Source: Paracyclopina nana
Taxonomy: Eukaryota > Arthropoda > Copepoda > Cyclopoida > Cyclopettidae
Length of the DNA stretch: 64,000 nt
Assembly (NCBI GenBank): GCA_019096065.1
Contig: JAGUCH010000009.1
Span: forward strand, 3,668,001 to 3,732,000
Direction: 5' to 3'
Under the pieces are notes generated by a model. It saw only the letters and a program-made list of their open reading frames with translations. It ran no database searches and had not been told where the DNA came from. This document shows, piece by piece, positions 1-9,957 of this stretch (positions within the stretch are counted from its first letter, which is position 1; each line of letters starts with the position of its first letter). The position numbers and the translations under genes are program-made.

Positions 1-165
1 GATCTTGCTATCACGCATCGTAGAATAGGGTTTTAGAATTAAAGTCCATCTAGCTTAATTAATGGAGCCTTCAGTTGCCAGCCTTTGAAATGCCAACAAA
101 GCCACCAACAGGCTTTAATCATTTCAATGATAAAAAAGGCTATATTCCATCCTCTGAGCAAATTA

Positions 166-167
<2 letters not shown>

Positions 168-199
<32 letters not shown>
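168..199. repeat. (GA)n microsatellite
   Basis: About 15 uninterrupted GA dinucleotides. It lies in the intron downstream of the last visible exon of the KCTD-like gene, so it is non-coding. Confidence 0.9.
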
Positions 200-203
<4 letters not shown>

Positions 204-254
204 AAAGTTGGATTTGGCCTCCTCGTAAAGAAGCAGAAGAAGAAGATTGTTTAC

Positions 255-1425
255 CTTTCCGTGGACAAGGATTCTGGTAAGCTTTCGGAATTTGACGTCT
301 GATAGACCATCTTTTCCGAAAGCAAAAGTTCCCCTATATCCAATGACAATGGAACCCGAGGCTCCCTCGAGGGCGGACAGATCTGTGGCACATGGCCTCG
401 GTGAGGTCGGGGTCGTGGCCGAAGCGTTCGAAATTGAGGCTGTTAATTTAGGGTGTGGATTGTTGAAATTGGCTGGTGGTTGAAGCGTGACAATGTGCGA
501 CTCGTCTTGATCATTAGCGTCTTGTTGATCCACTGCCAAACTGGTGGGAGCTCCTTTGTTGTTGGCGGGTGACTGAATGAGGACCACTTTCTTTGAGATT
601 CTCTCAGAATTTACCCGTAGAGCTGCAACCAAGCTGAAAGGGGAAATGACAGCTTTAAAGGCAAAAATAAAATAAAAAATTAGACGAGCTAGGCTTCTGC
701 AGAGTTCGTGAAAAAAAGATCTGTATTCAATTATTCATGAGCAGCCTCATTTCAGCTTTCTAATAATGCACCTTGGACATCTTGCGATCTCCTTTTGGCT
801 TATGCCATTAATATGATTTTCGAAATAGTGAAAGCTGTCAAAAGTGTCAAGGAGAATCAGTGCACAATTCATAGCTACTTTATGGCAATAATCATAATAC
901 CTGGGCAACTCGTAGAAGTCTGCTTCAGTGGACAATCGTTGTGTTTCCTGAAAGTTTTCCGGCAACACGAGCTTTTTGTTCCTCAAGTAGTCTAAAATAT
1001 AGCGGAAAAGCACGCCATCCCGGTCAATAAAGTATTTGCCCTGCAAAGGAACAGGAATTGAAAAAACTAGCTGCTACACATTCACATTTGCCTTAATTGG
1101 AAAACTTGGAGTGTAATCAAATAGAAGAGTCTATGAACTCTAAAGAAAAACTTGCACATAAAAGTCCTCTTAACTTTTACTAAAGCATCTTCTAAAAGGT
1201 CCATAAATATAGCACTGCTAGATTATAAACAGCCTCCAGACTCCAAACTTTCCTCACCTTGGAATCTCTGAGAACAGACTCTTCGTTGGCATCAGGTCCG
1301 AAAATCTTGGCTAGCCTGGATCCAGGGTCACTGGTCAGGGTTGCCAGGGAAGTGGAATAGAAGACTCCCCCCACATTGAGCTCCACAATGTGAGGGTAAC
1401 CTCCACTTGGTGAACAGCCAGTCAT
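255..1425 (-). CDS. KCTD8/12/16-like BTB/T1-domain protein, 3' partial
   Basis: Three exons are visible on the minus strand: 1425-1258, 1040-901 and 633-255 (phases 0, 2, 0). They give 229 residues, and the gene continues past the left edge. Exon 1 starts at ATG 1425 and carries the start of the BTB/T1 fold (HIVELNVGG, then FYSTSLATL). Exon 2 continues it with GKYFIDRDG and FRYILDYLR, hallmark KCTD T1 motifs. Exon 3 has a low-complexity linker and then GYRGTFAFGKDG plus DVKFRKLTRILV, which is the H1 domain specific to the KCTD8/12/16 group. In vertebrates that group consists of auxiliary subunits of GABA-B receptors that bind G-beta-gamma and speed desensitisation; transfer of that role here is inference. 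The junction ELP-S-LVAAL reproduces the family sequence ELPELV, supporting the splice sites. The last H1 exons are outside the window. Confidence 0.88.
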
Positions 1426-1461
1426 GTTTAAGCTGATTTTCTCTCGGTTATGCTCAGTTAT

Positions 1462-1737
1462 TCATGTCATGTTTGAAGACTGGCAGATCCACTCGATCCC
1501 CTTTGCTCTCATCAACTGAAGTCTAATTTGGGCCTGGGCGGCCTCAGGCTCGGGCTGGCTTTCCTCCGCTTCTCTTCTGGCTTCTCTCTTCTTCTGTAAT
1601 ACTACTTTTTTACGACACTGAGAGCCAAGAAGACGGAGGTCTAATGGCTTTTGCTTTGAAAAAACCTTTCTCACACCTTTTATGGCGTTCATTATAAATC
1701 CAACTTTCACTGAATACTCCATTAAAACGGTCATCAA
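1462..1737 (-). CDS. Possible small coding ORF upstream of the KCTD-like gene
   Basis: An open frame of up to 91 codons ends in TGA only 37 bp before the KCTD ATG on the same strand. The C-terminal half is strongly charged and coding-like (KKREARREAEES, then an Ala/Gln/Pro stretch and a Leu/Arg helix-like segment) and contains the GAGGCC/CAGGCC words typical of exons in this window. It could be a small independent protein, the last exon of an upstream gene (a possible acceptor is just before the KKREARRE segment), or a 5'-UTR upstream ORF of the KCTD transcript. I do not recognise a family. Confidence 0.3.
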   Translation of the reverse strand: MMTVLMEYSVKVGFIMNAIKGVRKVFSKQKPLDLRLLGSQCRKKVVLQKKREARREAEESQPEPEAAQAQIRLQLMRAKGIEWICQSSNMT

Positions 1738-2825
1738 AAATAGAAGGTCATGAATTTCGGGTTAATTTTAAAATGCAAAGGCTTAAGATATTTATGATAA
1801 TTTTCTTGCCAAAGTGTTGTGCCCTCAGTAAGCATGTTAATAATTTGATATATGCAGCAGTTGTTCGTTTAGGAATGAGAAATGAATACAGCAAACAACC
1901 TCTTAAAGTAACAGATCTTGTAAGTCAATTAGCTATGCAAATGGTGCCAAGGGGGCCAGATCATCTGCATCATTAGAACTAGTTCTTCTTCTTCGTCGTC
2001 GTCATGCTTGGAGCTGCTGGTACAAAAATGCAAGGCAGAAGAGAAAGCAGCTGCTGTGCTGTTGAGAATTTGGTCTGCAAGGAACAACTACCACCACTAG
2101 CACAGCGGGAAATTAAGTCACCAACACCCCAATGGACTTCACTAATTTTTAATCATCTGAATAGTGGGATGTCGTGGAAAGCACTTTTCCAATACTTTTC
2201 GGTTATATCTGTTCTTTGCCTATGGTGAAACAACCTCATATCTGTTGCTCAGCACACTCGGTCTGAATAGAATAAATCCAAGGCCATCCAGCCCCATGTA
2301 AGCCTTCAAAATGGGTCTGGTTGGACAAAGTATGACGGCTGCTTTTGAGCAAGCTTAAGGAGGGCTTAATTCTATTGTGGTTTTCCTAATATGATTAGTA
2401 CCATATATATGAGCTAATAATCAAATCATTCACGTAATATTAGGTACGTTGCGAAGGTCATGTAAATCTTATCAATTAATGAGGCTTTTTTTGCAAATTC
2501 CTTGATTATCACTACAACAAAATGTCCAACTTACATAATCTCAAAAAGTACAGGGCATAAAATTGCTTTCATAGGTTGCATTTAGACTCCTTAAGTTTCC
2601 AAGTTATCTTTGGCTATTTTATGCAAGAAATCAGTTTTAGCTATTCTAATCCTTTCTCAATTTCGCCCAATTACTCCCATATATAGAATGTCATGATGAG
2701 TCAGAATATAAATTATGTAACTTTTGATTAGGCTTATCTCTCACTCTCTATCTGAATATATCCACTTTTTGAGGTAAAGCAATCTGAGTCAGAAGAGAAA
2801 AGCGAGTGTGATTGCTATATCCAAT
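1738..2825. other. Intergenic region between divergent genes
   Basis: AT-rich DNA between the minus-strand KCTD locus and the plus-strand patched-related gene. It presumably holds the promoters of both. I see no coding exon, RNA gene or clear repeat. Confidence 0.5.
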
Positions 2826-5800
2826 ATGTTCTCGGTGCTCAAGAAAATCAGTGGAGCAATTGTTGGATCTTTAGAGGGATTCTTTTTCTGGTAAGAATAT
2901 CCCATGCTCCTTCAATTAGGCTCGGTAGCGGAGGCAGAATTTGAAAAAAAGTTCCAATTCTTGGACCTGCGCTGAATCTTGGAGGGGTTATAAATGTAAT
3001 ACTGCCTTTTGAGAACACCCAGCCAACAGTGAATTTTGCAGTTAATTCGTTTTTTAGCTCGAATCCCCTTGCGCGTCCATAATTTATTCTCAAGAAGACA
3101 AACTCTCTAAAAGGTGTGTTTTAGAAAGAGCTAAATGCGAAATTTGAAACTGACCTTTGTTTAAGGAGTCCTTCTAACTATTGTTCAGCTCCTTTTTCGC
3201 GTTGTTAAAGGTTTTCTTTCATAATTGAAATAGTGCAAGTCTGCGCTACCATCAAAGAAAAAAACTGAACTTTGCCACATCGACAAACTCAATCAAAAAT
3301 AGCTATAAATTTGTCAAAATTGCCACTTTTTCGAAATAATTAGCGAAGAAAAGCCAATTTGGTTTTTGTTATTGTTCGTCAGCTGCCCTTGAATATGACT
3401 ATATGAGTTTTATATACTGTAATAAGATTTCCTCGTGTTATAATTCAGTTTACCGATCCGACTCAGCTCTTTTATATCACAGTCCTTTCTAAGCAATTTG
3501 GGGGATATTAAATACTTAACAGCCCTTGAATCAAATTTGAGGGATTTTAAGTAATTTAATGCCCCTCATATTCCATGGAAGTAATCCAAATTCCAAAGAA
3601 GTTGGAAAAACAGAGGATCATGCAAGATTCGAACATCAGACAGTTAGATTAGCATCCCAAAGCTCTAACCACTGAGCTATGGAAACATCATGAAAATTGC
3701 ATGCTATGTATAGGACTTTAACCATAATTTAAGCCAGATAAAGAAATAAAAAAAGTTAAGGAATGACCGGGGTTTGAACCCAAGACTCCTGAATCAAGAG
3801 CCTAGCACTCTAACCATTGTGCCACAGGAACACATCTGAAGAAATGGATTTTAAAAGTCTATTTAATTGCTCCCAACCCTCTGGATGCTAGCTAATGAGA
3901 GCCAGTGATATTCACATAGCAACTAAAAACCGAGCAGTATTTTCTAGGGCACGGGGCAGCCCGGTAACTTCATTAAAACACTCATAAATCGTATTACAGA
4001 ATATAAAATTGTATATTCCGAGCTGGGGCACGTAAAATAGGGTCATTAAATAGCTGACCTCGGATTTTAAAATGGAAAAACACTCGTACAATTACAGCCC
4101 TCGCAGGCTCGGGCTAGTAAAGCTGTACTCGAGTTTTCCCATTTTAAAATCCTCGCTCAGCTATTTAATGACCCTACTTTACGTGCCCCAGCTCGAAATA
4201 AATAACTATAGCGCGCCTGCAAATGAAGCCAAGCGAGCAAAACAAAATATTACGGGCACGCTGGCGCCGCAGCGTCGGTCGTCGGAAAAGTAAAGACACT
4301 CAAAAGTGAAGCCATTTAAAATAGGCTTTTGGCTGACAATTGATTATTTATCAAGCTTCTCAGAAGATCTAAATTACTTTTAATTATCGTTAGGTATGGT
4401 TTCAAGGTCGGCCAATACCCTTGGGCTTTTGTGACTGTCTGCCTGATCTTCAGCGGCCTCTGTGGCATCGGTCTCATTAACTTCACAGAAGAAAATAATG
4501 CCTTTCGTCTGTGGATTCCAAGCAACTCTTTTTTCGTCAAAAACTACGAGTGGCTGCAAGCCAACCATCCTCCAGACTCCAGATTCAACAATGTCATTTT
4601 GGCAACAGGCTCCTCTAAGGATCTGTTGGAGCCTCGAATCTTACATCTCATGGATGAAATTCGCAGAAAAGTTTCTAATGAAATTGTGGCTCTACCCAAC
4701 AAAAGGACCTGGGGGGAGATTTGCAAAAAGTCAGCTAGTGCACCTTTGTAGTCTCTTTTGAGTAATGAAATTGGTAATTTTTATTTTCCTTTTCAGAATC
4801 CCCAAGTTGAAGCCAAATTCAACTCGAGATTATGATGCATTCTTAGAGCCTCGTAAGGTTGATTGCAATCAACCCAATATTGATGACTTTGACTGGATAA
4901 ATATCTGCCAGCATCCATTTTACTGCCAAGGTGTGGAGAGCTTGACTGAACCTGGTTGCTTGGAAACAAGCATTCTTGAGCTTTGGCCTGCAAATCATAA
5001 TTTTTCCACTATCACCAAACAAGAGATCATTGAAGTACTCAATGGCAATTTGAATCCAGCCATAAATATCGAGCAACTGATGAACCCCATCAAGGATGCA
5101 AATGGGACAATCATTGGGGCGACAGCTCTCTCCATGTCATGGTTTGGACAGGTTAATGTGTCTGAAATCAACGAGGATGACCTTGCCAATTCCGAAGATG
5201 GCCAAGCTGTGAGTACACCCTTTTCTGCTCATCGGCAATCCCACGCATAAGTGCTTTCCCATTTGCAAGCTTCTTTTGGTTGTTTGAGCTGCTAGAAAGC
5301 TCTATTATCTAGATTGCTTTCTCACCTCATTGTGTACTAATTTGCTTTACAAATCCGACTTTTAGGTGGATCCAACAACTCTGGATTTTGAGGCCAAATT
5401 TCGTGACCTTTTACTGGCCTTTGGTGAAGACGAAATGGAGCCTTTAGGCTTTCAGCTATTTGTCAATGTGGCCAGTGGATACAAAGATGCAGCTGGAGAG
5501 CAACTTTTGAATGATGCCATATTAATGCCTGTGGGTTTTACCCTTGTGGGCCTTTACGTCACTTTTATGCTGGGCAACTTCACTTGCGTGGAGAATAGGG
5601 TAAAGAAAAAGCTACACAGGAGCTTAGCGTGATATGATCTATCTTTCCTCTTCCACCATAAAGGCACTTTTGTCTGGTGTTGGATTGGCCATTATTGGAC
5701 TCACCATTCTTGTGACTTATGGCCTTTGTTCTGCGTTTGGCCTTTTCTTTGGTCCAATGCATAATGCCATTCCATTCTTATTTTTGGGAATTGGTAAGCT

Positions 5801-8490
5801 GTCTCCAAAATCGCGTCTCTTGTCCTTAAATAGACATTCTAAAACCACTTGGATAAGTTTATTAGCATTTTGAGCCAGATAAGGCCTTAATCTAAGGCTA
5901 AAATTACGCAATCTACTTTTTTCAGGCATTGACGACATGTTTGTGATCATGCAGAGTTTGGACAATCTAAAGCCCTCTGAAAGGCAGGATAACAACATTC
6001 CACAAAATATTGGGCAAACGATGAAGCATGCTGGTGTTGCCATCACTGTCACATCCGTGACAGATATTGTCGTTTTTGCCGTGGGATCTTCGACTGTAAG
6101 CAGCCGCTGCATGGCACTTAAAATGCTCTCTACATGCATGGCTGTTGCTTTTTTTATTCCAGAAACTACCTGCTCTTCAATCCTTTTGCTTGTACTGTGC
6201 TGTGGGAATATTTGCAGTCTTTGTATTTCAAGCTACACTTTTCGTGGCTTGCGTGGCCTTGGATTTGAGAAGGCTTAAGCAAAATAGAAATGGATTCCTG
6301 GTCTGCTACAAACATGAAAACCACAAAGCTAAGCCAGTCACTGAAGAACTCAACTTAAGAAGGAAAATATTCAGGCTGCTTGGGAAAGGAGCCAACAACT
6401 TGTTTGGAAAGGTTTGCAACTTTTTAAAAAACCATGGCAATCTATCTATTTCTGTTGTAGAAGGAGTATGATGAGCATTTGTTAGGCTCCAAACTTCCTT
6501 CTTCTGCTCTTACTAACTTTCAATTCTCTTTCATCTCTTCTTTAGTTGCAACAGTGAAAAAAGAGAAACTTTCCTTCCTTGGCTTCTTTTCTTAAGATTG
6601 CTTTTGTAAGAAGATCTCTTTTCTCAAGTCGCAAAAAGCACATGCAGGCTGATTCAGAGGATTGCGAACACTTTAGTTGAAAGTTAAAACAAAAGTGTTT
6701 ATAAATATCTGAATCAGACTGTACAATCGCTACTTTTTGAAGGATGAGTTAGCAGCTTTTTCCCTTGATTTAAGTGGGAAAAACAGAGCGGAAATTCTAT
6801 TTGTCAGCTGTTGTTGCGGAAATGTAAACAAAGGACGACAAGTAAATATCAAGCCTTTGATATTCGCATGCCAGCACTGACAGCTCATAATATTGTAGCA
6901 GACGGCCAATTTATTCATTTTTTCAGATTGTCGTCATCCTTGTCAGTTTTACTTTGCTTGGTGTTGGCATTTGGGGCGTGACCGAATTGGAGACCAAATT
7001 TGAATCCTCTTGGTTTCTGCCTCAAGATTCCTATGTGGCAAAGTGGGTTCGAGCCAATAAGGAGTTTTTCCCTAACGCGGGAGAAAGGGTGACAGTCTAC
7101 GTTTCCGATGTGAATTACTCTTCGGATTTATCCAAAATTGGCCATTTCGTCAATGATCTCGAAAATCGAAAGGATATTGTCTCTTCTGTCAACGCTTGGT
7201 TCAACCCTTTTCAAGCGTTTGTGGCCACTAACTTTGACGTCAACATTTCCTCTCAGATTTTGCCCGAGTTGGAAATTTTTGAGGACCTGTCATACTTTCT
7301 CTTCTCCCCTAATGGCCAGAGGTATCAGCCGAGTTTCATGGCCAATGAAACTTTACAATGCAATAAGTTTATATCGAAACTCGAGGTAAGGCCTATAAAA
7401 CATGATATTAATGCAGCATGAAACAAGCTTTCCTGTTCTATTTCTAGCTGACAACTTTGGAATTTGTGCATACGAGGTTCGACAGTACAGCTGAACACAT
7501 CAGTGGGATGAATGACATATATGCATTAATTGATGAGCAGGAATTTTCCGACTTGGTTTTCCCCATCACACAAGAATATGCCAATTGGGAGACCGATGCA
7601 GTAAGAGATATGCTTTATTGTGAATTATTTACTCTGTTCTCGCGTTAATTATGCATTTTCATTGCAGTACATCCTAATCTTTCATAATATTGAATCCCAG
7701 ATATTTTCTTCCTTTCGTGACCAAATGATTAGCAGAATGAGATTCTATGCTCTACTTAATTGGATTAAACCGCACGCGCGCGCGCTCTTAATTAAATTCG
7801 TCCTGTACTAAGCTTAATTTAACAAGAAGAAAACGTGCAAGGTGAGCAGAAACGAAAAAGCCTCTATTTTTTCTCTCCGTTTCAGGTAATCAGCAATGAA
7901 TTGTACAGAAACATTGGTCTATCTATGGCTTGTGTTTTTGTCACCATGCTAGTGCTTTTGGCTGATATTTGGGGCAGTGTCATCGTGATGGTTTGTGTCC
8001 TAATGACTCTGGTTGATGTCATGGGCTTCATGCACTTTTGGGGCCTCACAATTGACGTCGTATCTAGTGTCATTCTAATCATTTCCGTGGGCCTTTGTGT
8101 GGACTATTCAGCCCACATAGCTCACGCATTCCTCTCCTCGAAAGGTAATGGCTAATAACCAAGCCATCATCGTTTTTAATGGATTTTTCTCCGCTAGGAT
8201 CTCGCCAAGAGAGGTCGATTTTGGCAGTGCAAAATATTGGCCCAGCTGTGCTAAATGGTGGTTTCAGCACTTTTCTTGCCCTCGTGATATTGGCGACATC
8301 TGACTCGTATGTCTTTGGCACTTTTTTCAAAGTGTTCTTCCTTGTCATCGTTTTTGGCCTCTTTCATGGCCTGGTGTTTCTGCCCACTGTGCTAGGCCTA
8401 ATTGGGCCTAGTGCCTACTCACACAACAATGATGATTACAACAAGGAAATTTCCAAGCAAAAAGAGTCTACGTTTGATTCCAAGCTCTAA
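2826..8490 (+). CDS. Patched domain-containing protein (PTR / PTCHD3-like)
   Basis: Twelve exons: 2826-2890, 4394-4729, 4797-5208, 5366-5599, 5664-5793, 5926-6095, 6163-6411, 6927-7385, 7448-7600, 7668-7700, 7886-8144 and 8198-8490, summing to 931 codons (930 aa), the usual size for the family. Exon 1 (MFSVLKKISGAIVGSLEGFFF) joins in phase to YGFKVGQYPWAFV, the usual N-terminus and first membrane helix. A large extracellular loop follows, then the sterol-sensing/RND membrane block with GIDDMF (about residue 393). The second half repeats the plan, with VGLCVDYSAHIAHAF near residue 815. The two acidic GxxxD motifs match the RND proton/cation relay. The family (Patched, Dispatched, NPC1, PTR) moves sterols or lipidated cargo; the substrate here is unknown. 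Exon 10 (33 bp) lacks a GT donor, see findings. A poly(A) signal follows 30 bp after the stop. Confidence 0.9.
3615..3686 (-). repeat. Degenerate tRNA-like sequence (tRNA pseudogene or SINE head)
   Basis: Read on the minus strand, it has an A-box-like TAGCTCAGTGGTTAGAGC D-arm and a B-box-like TGTTCGAATC at tRNA spacing. The acceptor and T stems do not pair well, so a functional tRNA is unlikely. The loop position would read GCT. It lies in intron 1 of the patched-related gene, antisense to it. Confidence 0.5.
3760..3831 (-). repeat. Second tRNA-like sequence (tRNA pseudogene or SINE head)
   Basis: 72 bp on the minus strand with A-box-like TGGCACAATGGTTAGAGTGC and B-box-like GGGTTCAAACCCC. 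The T-arm pairs but the acceptor ends do not. It has the same orientation as the tRNA-like unit about 145 bp to the left and aligns with it end to end, so the two are probably copies of one tRNA-derived family. Confidence 0.5.
4014..4200. mobile_element. Short fold-back (hairpin) element, MITE-like
   Basis: 187 bp with near-perfect inverted arms of about 60 bp: the left arm around CGAGCTGGGGCACGTAAAAT is mirrored by ATTTTACGTGCCCCAGCTCG-like sequence at the right end (one difference). The arms continue through TCATTAAATAGCTGA and ATTTTAAAATGG and then become imperfect at a GC-rich loop. No open frame is credible. It sits in intron 1 of the patched-related gene. I could not identify a target-site duplication. 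Confidence 0.7.
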
Positions 8491-8520
8491 GCCAGTATTC
8501 TTAGCATTCAAATGAGTGGC

Positions 8521-8526
8521 AATAAA
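8521..8526 (+). terminator. Poly(A) signal of the patched-related gene
   Basis: AATAAA begins 31 bp downstream of the TAA stop, giving a very short predicted 3' UTR before the next gene on the same strand. Confidence 0.6.
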
Positions 8527-8696
8527 AGATTATATGCCATGAACCCGTAATGGTCATGCCCGTGACAGATTTCTTCCGTCGATTTACTAAGGTAGGAGCG
8601 GTAGTAAAATCACCCCAATTGGCTAGCAGAGCGTGAATGTTTACGGAAGATGGCACATAATCATTTTCTGCTGTTGTCTTTGGTGCAGTTCGAAAA

Positions 8697-9944
8697 ATGG
8701 AGGCTTGCAGCAGAATTGTTTGGCTGTTGCTGCGTGCAATAATAATCACTTCCCTCGTGGAATTCTCTTTGTCTCTGTCACAGCATCAATTCCATATCAT
8801 AAATCCCAAAAAGTCCAGCTTTTTGCTCGAGGAAAGAAGGTCACCATCATCTAGCCATAAGAGCAACAAAGCAGGTTTTCCAAGTAAGTCACATTTCATA
8901 GTTGGATTCATGGAACCGTGAACACTTTTAAAAATCTGAAGCTAACATTATAACTGTTCGCAAGTCTCTGAATCTGGCCTTCTTTTTAGCTAAAAACTAA
9001 AATATTTTTTTTCTTTCTATTTATAGACTTTGAGTCGTGGCCAGTGTTGTACAAAGGGAACGAGAAACAAATGGCCAATTTGCTGTGGTATGAGGAAGGC
9101 CTATACGTGGATCTTCCTTATGGATATATCGACAATCTCACCGAGTTTTACGACCAATCTGGTGTCATTACCTACGTGCAAAAAGTTCGTTTCCCGCCCA
9201 GGCTTTATTACCCCATTTCTGACACCAGCAGCAGAGCAGAAAAAGATGCCCAATTTGGCCAAAATGTTCTTTCACAAGTCAATGATCAAATGCTCGCGGC
9301 CGAATCTACCATTTCCTACTCTTCCGGCAAATTGACCAGAAAAAGGCCTACAAATGTAAGTTAGAAAAAGATGCATAAATTGGAAATTGTTCTTCAATTC
9401 AGTGATGTAGGCTCCGAAAGTGGAAGCAAGCTCTGGTGGTGGGGCCTTTAAGGCGTTGCAAAAAGTGGCTTATTCCATATTGGATCAGTGGCTATTCAGT
9501 GCCAAAAATACACCCATCAACAAGAGATCAAATGAGAGCAATTCCACAACTGAGGTGGCTCCAAATCACCCGATGAGGTATCTCTTTTTGCTTGGAGTCT
9601 TGCCCTCCACATTTGGCTCTTTGTACTCTTTGGGCTACTCACCGGTGCAGATTATGGTCATTGGAGCCTATATAGTGACCTCATACTTCATGTTTGTTGA
9701 GAAAAATCCTCAAAGCAGCAAAGACGACATTTTTGCTACCATAGAGGAAACTTTGTCCAAAGTGATCTCCAGTCAAGATGAATTGGACAATTTGGAATCT
9801 CAATTTCTGAGGAAAGAAGACGCCAATACTGCAACTGCCGCGAGTAAATTCAAGCTGTCAGATCTGATGGATGCTAAATCAGCTGCTTTTATACGAAAAT
9901 TCGACTCTGTCATAGCTCAAATATTTCCGGATGAATTTCAGTAA
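8697..9944 (+). CDS. Unrecognised protein with N-terminal signal sequence and two hydrophobic helices
   Basis: Three exons: 8697-8883, 9027-9355 and 9411-9944, in phase throughout, giving 349 aa. I do not recognise the family. The N-terminus is a signal-peptide-like or anchor-like stretch (IVWLLLRAIIITSLVEF). The middle is polar, with a WYEEGLYVDLPYGYIDNLTEF segment and possible N-glycosylation sites (NLT, NES, NST). Around residues 227-268 are two hydrophobic segments (RYLFLLGVLPSTFGSLYSLGY and VQIMVIGAYIVTSYFMFV). The tail is a charged helix-like region ending in PDEFQ. Secretory-pathway membrane topology is inferred from this. The gene starts 206 bp after the patched-related stop on the same strand and ends 13 bp from the stop of the convergent trehalose-6-phosphate synthase gene. 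The start is the only ATG before the hydrophobic segment in frame. Confidence 0.75.
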
Positions 9945-9949
9945 ATAAA
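9944..9949 (+). terminator. Poly(A) signal overlapping the stop codon region
   Basis: AATAAA shares one base with the TAA stop (9942-9944) of the unrecognised membrane protein gene. Cleavage 10-30 nt downstream would place the transcript end inside the last coding exon of the antisense TPS gene. Confidence 0.5.
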
Positions 9950-9957
9950 GGAAAGGA

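Noticed and set aside
4072..4293. 73-codon frame considered as first exon of the patched-related gene
   Set aside because: It is inside the hairpin element. The 65-bp exon at 2826-2890 gives the proper N-terminus, phase and GT donor.
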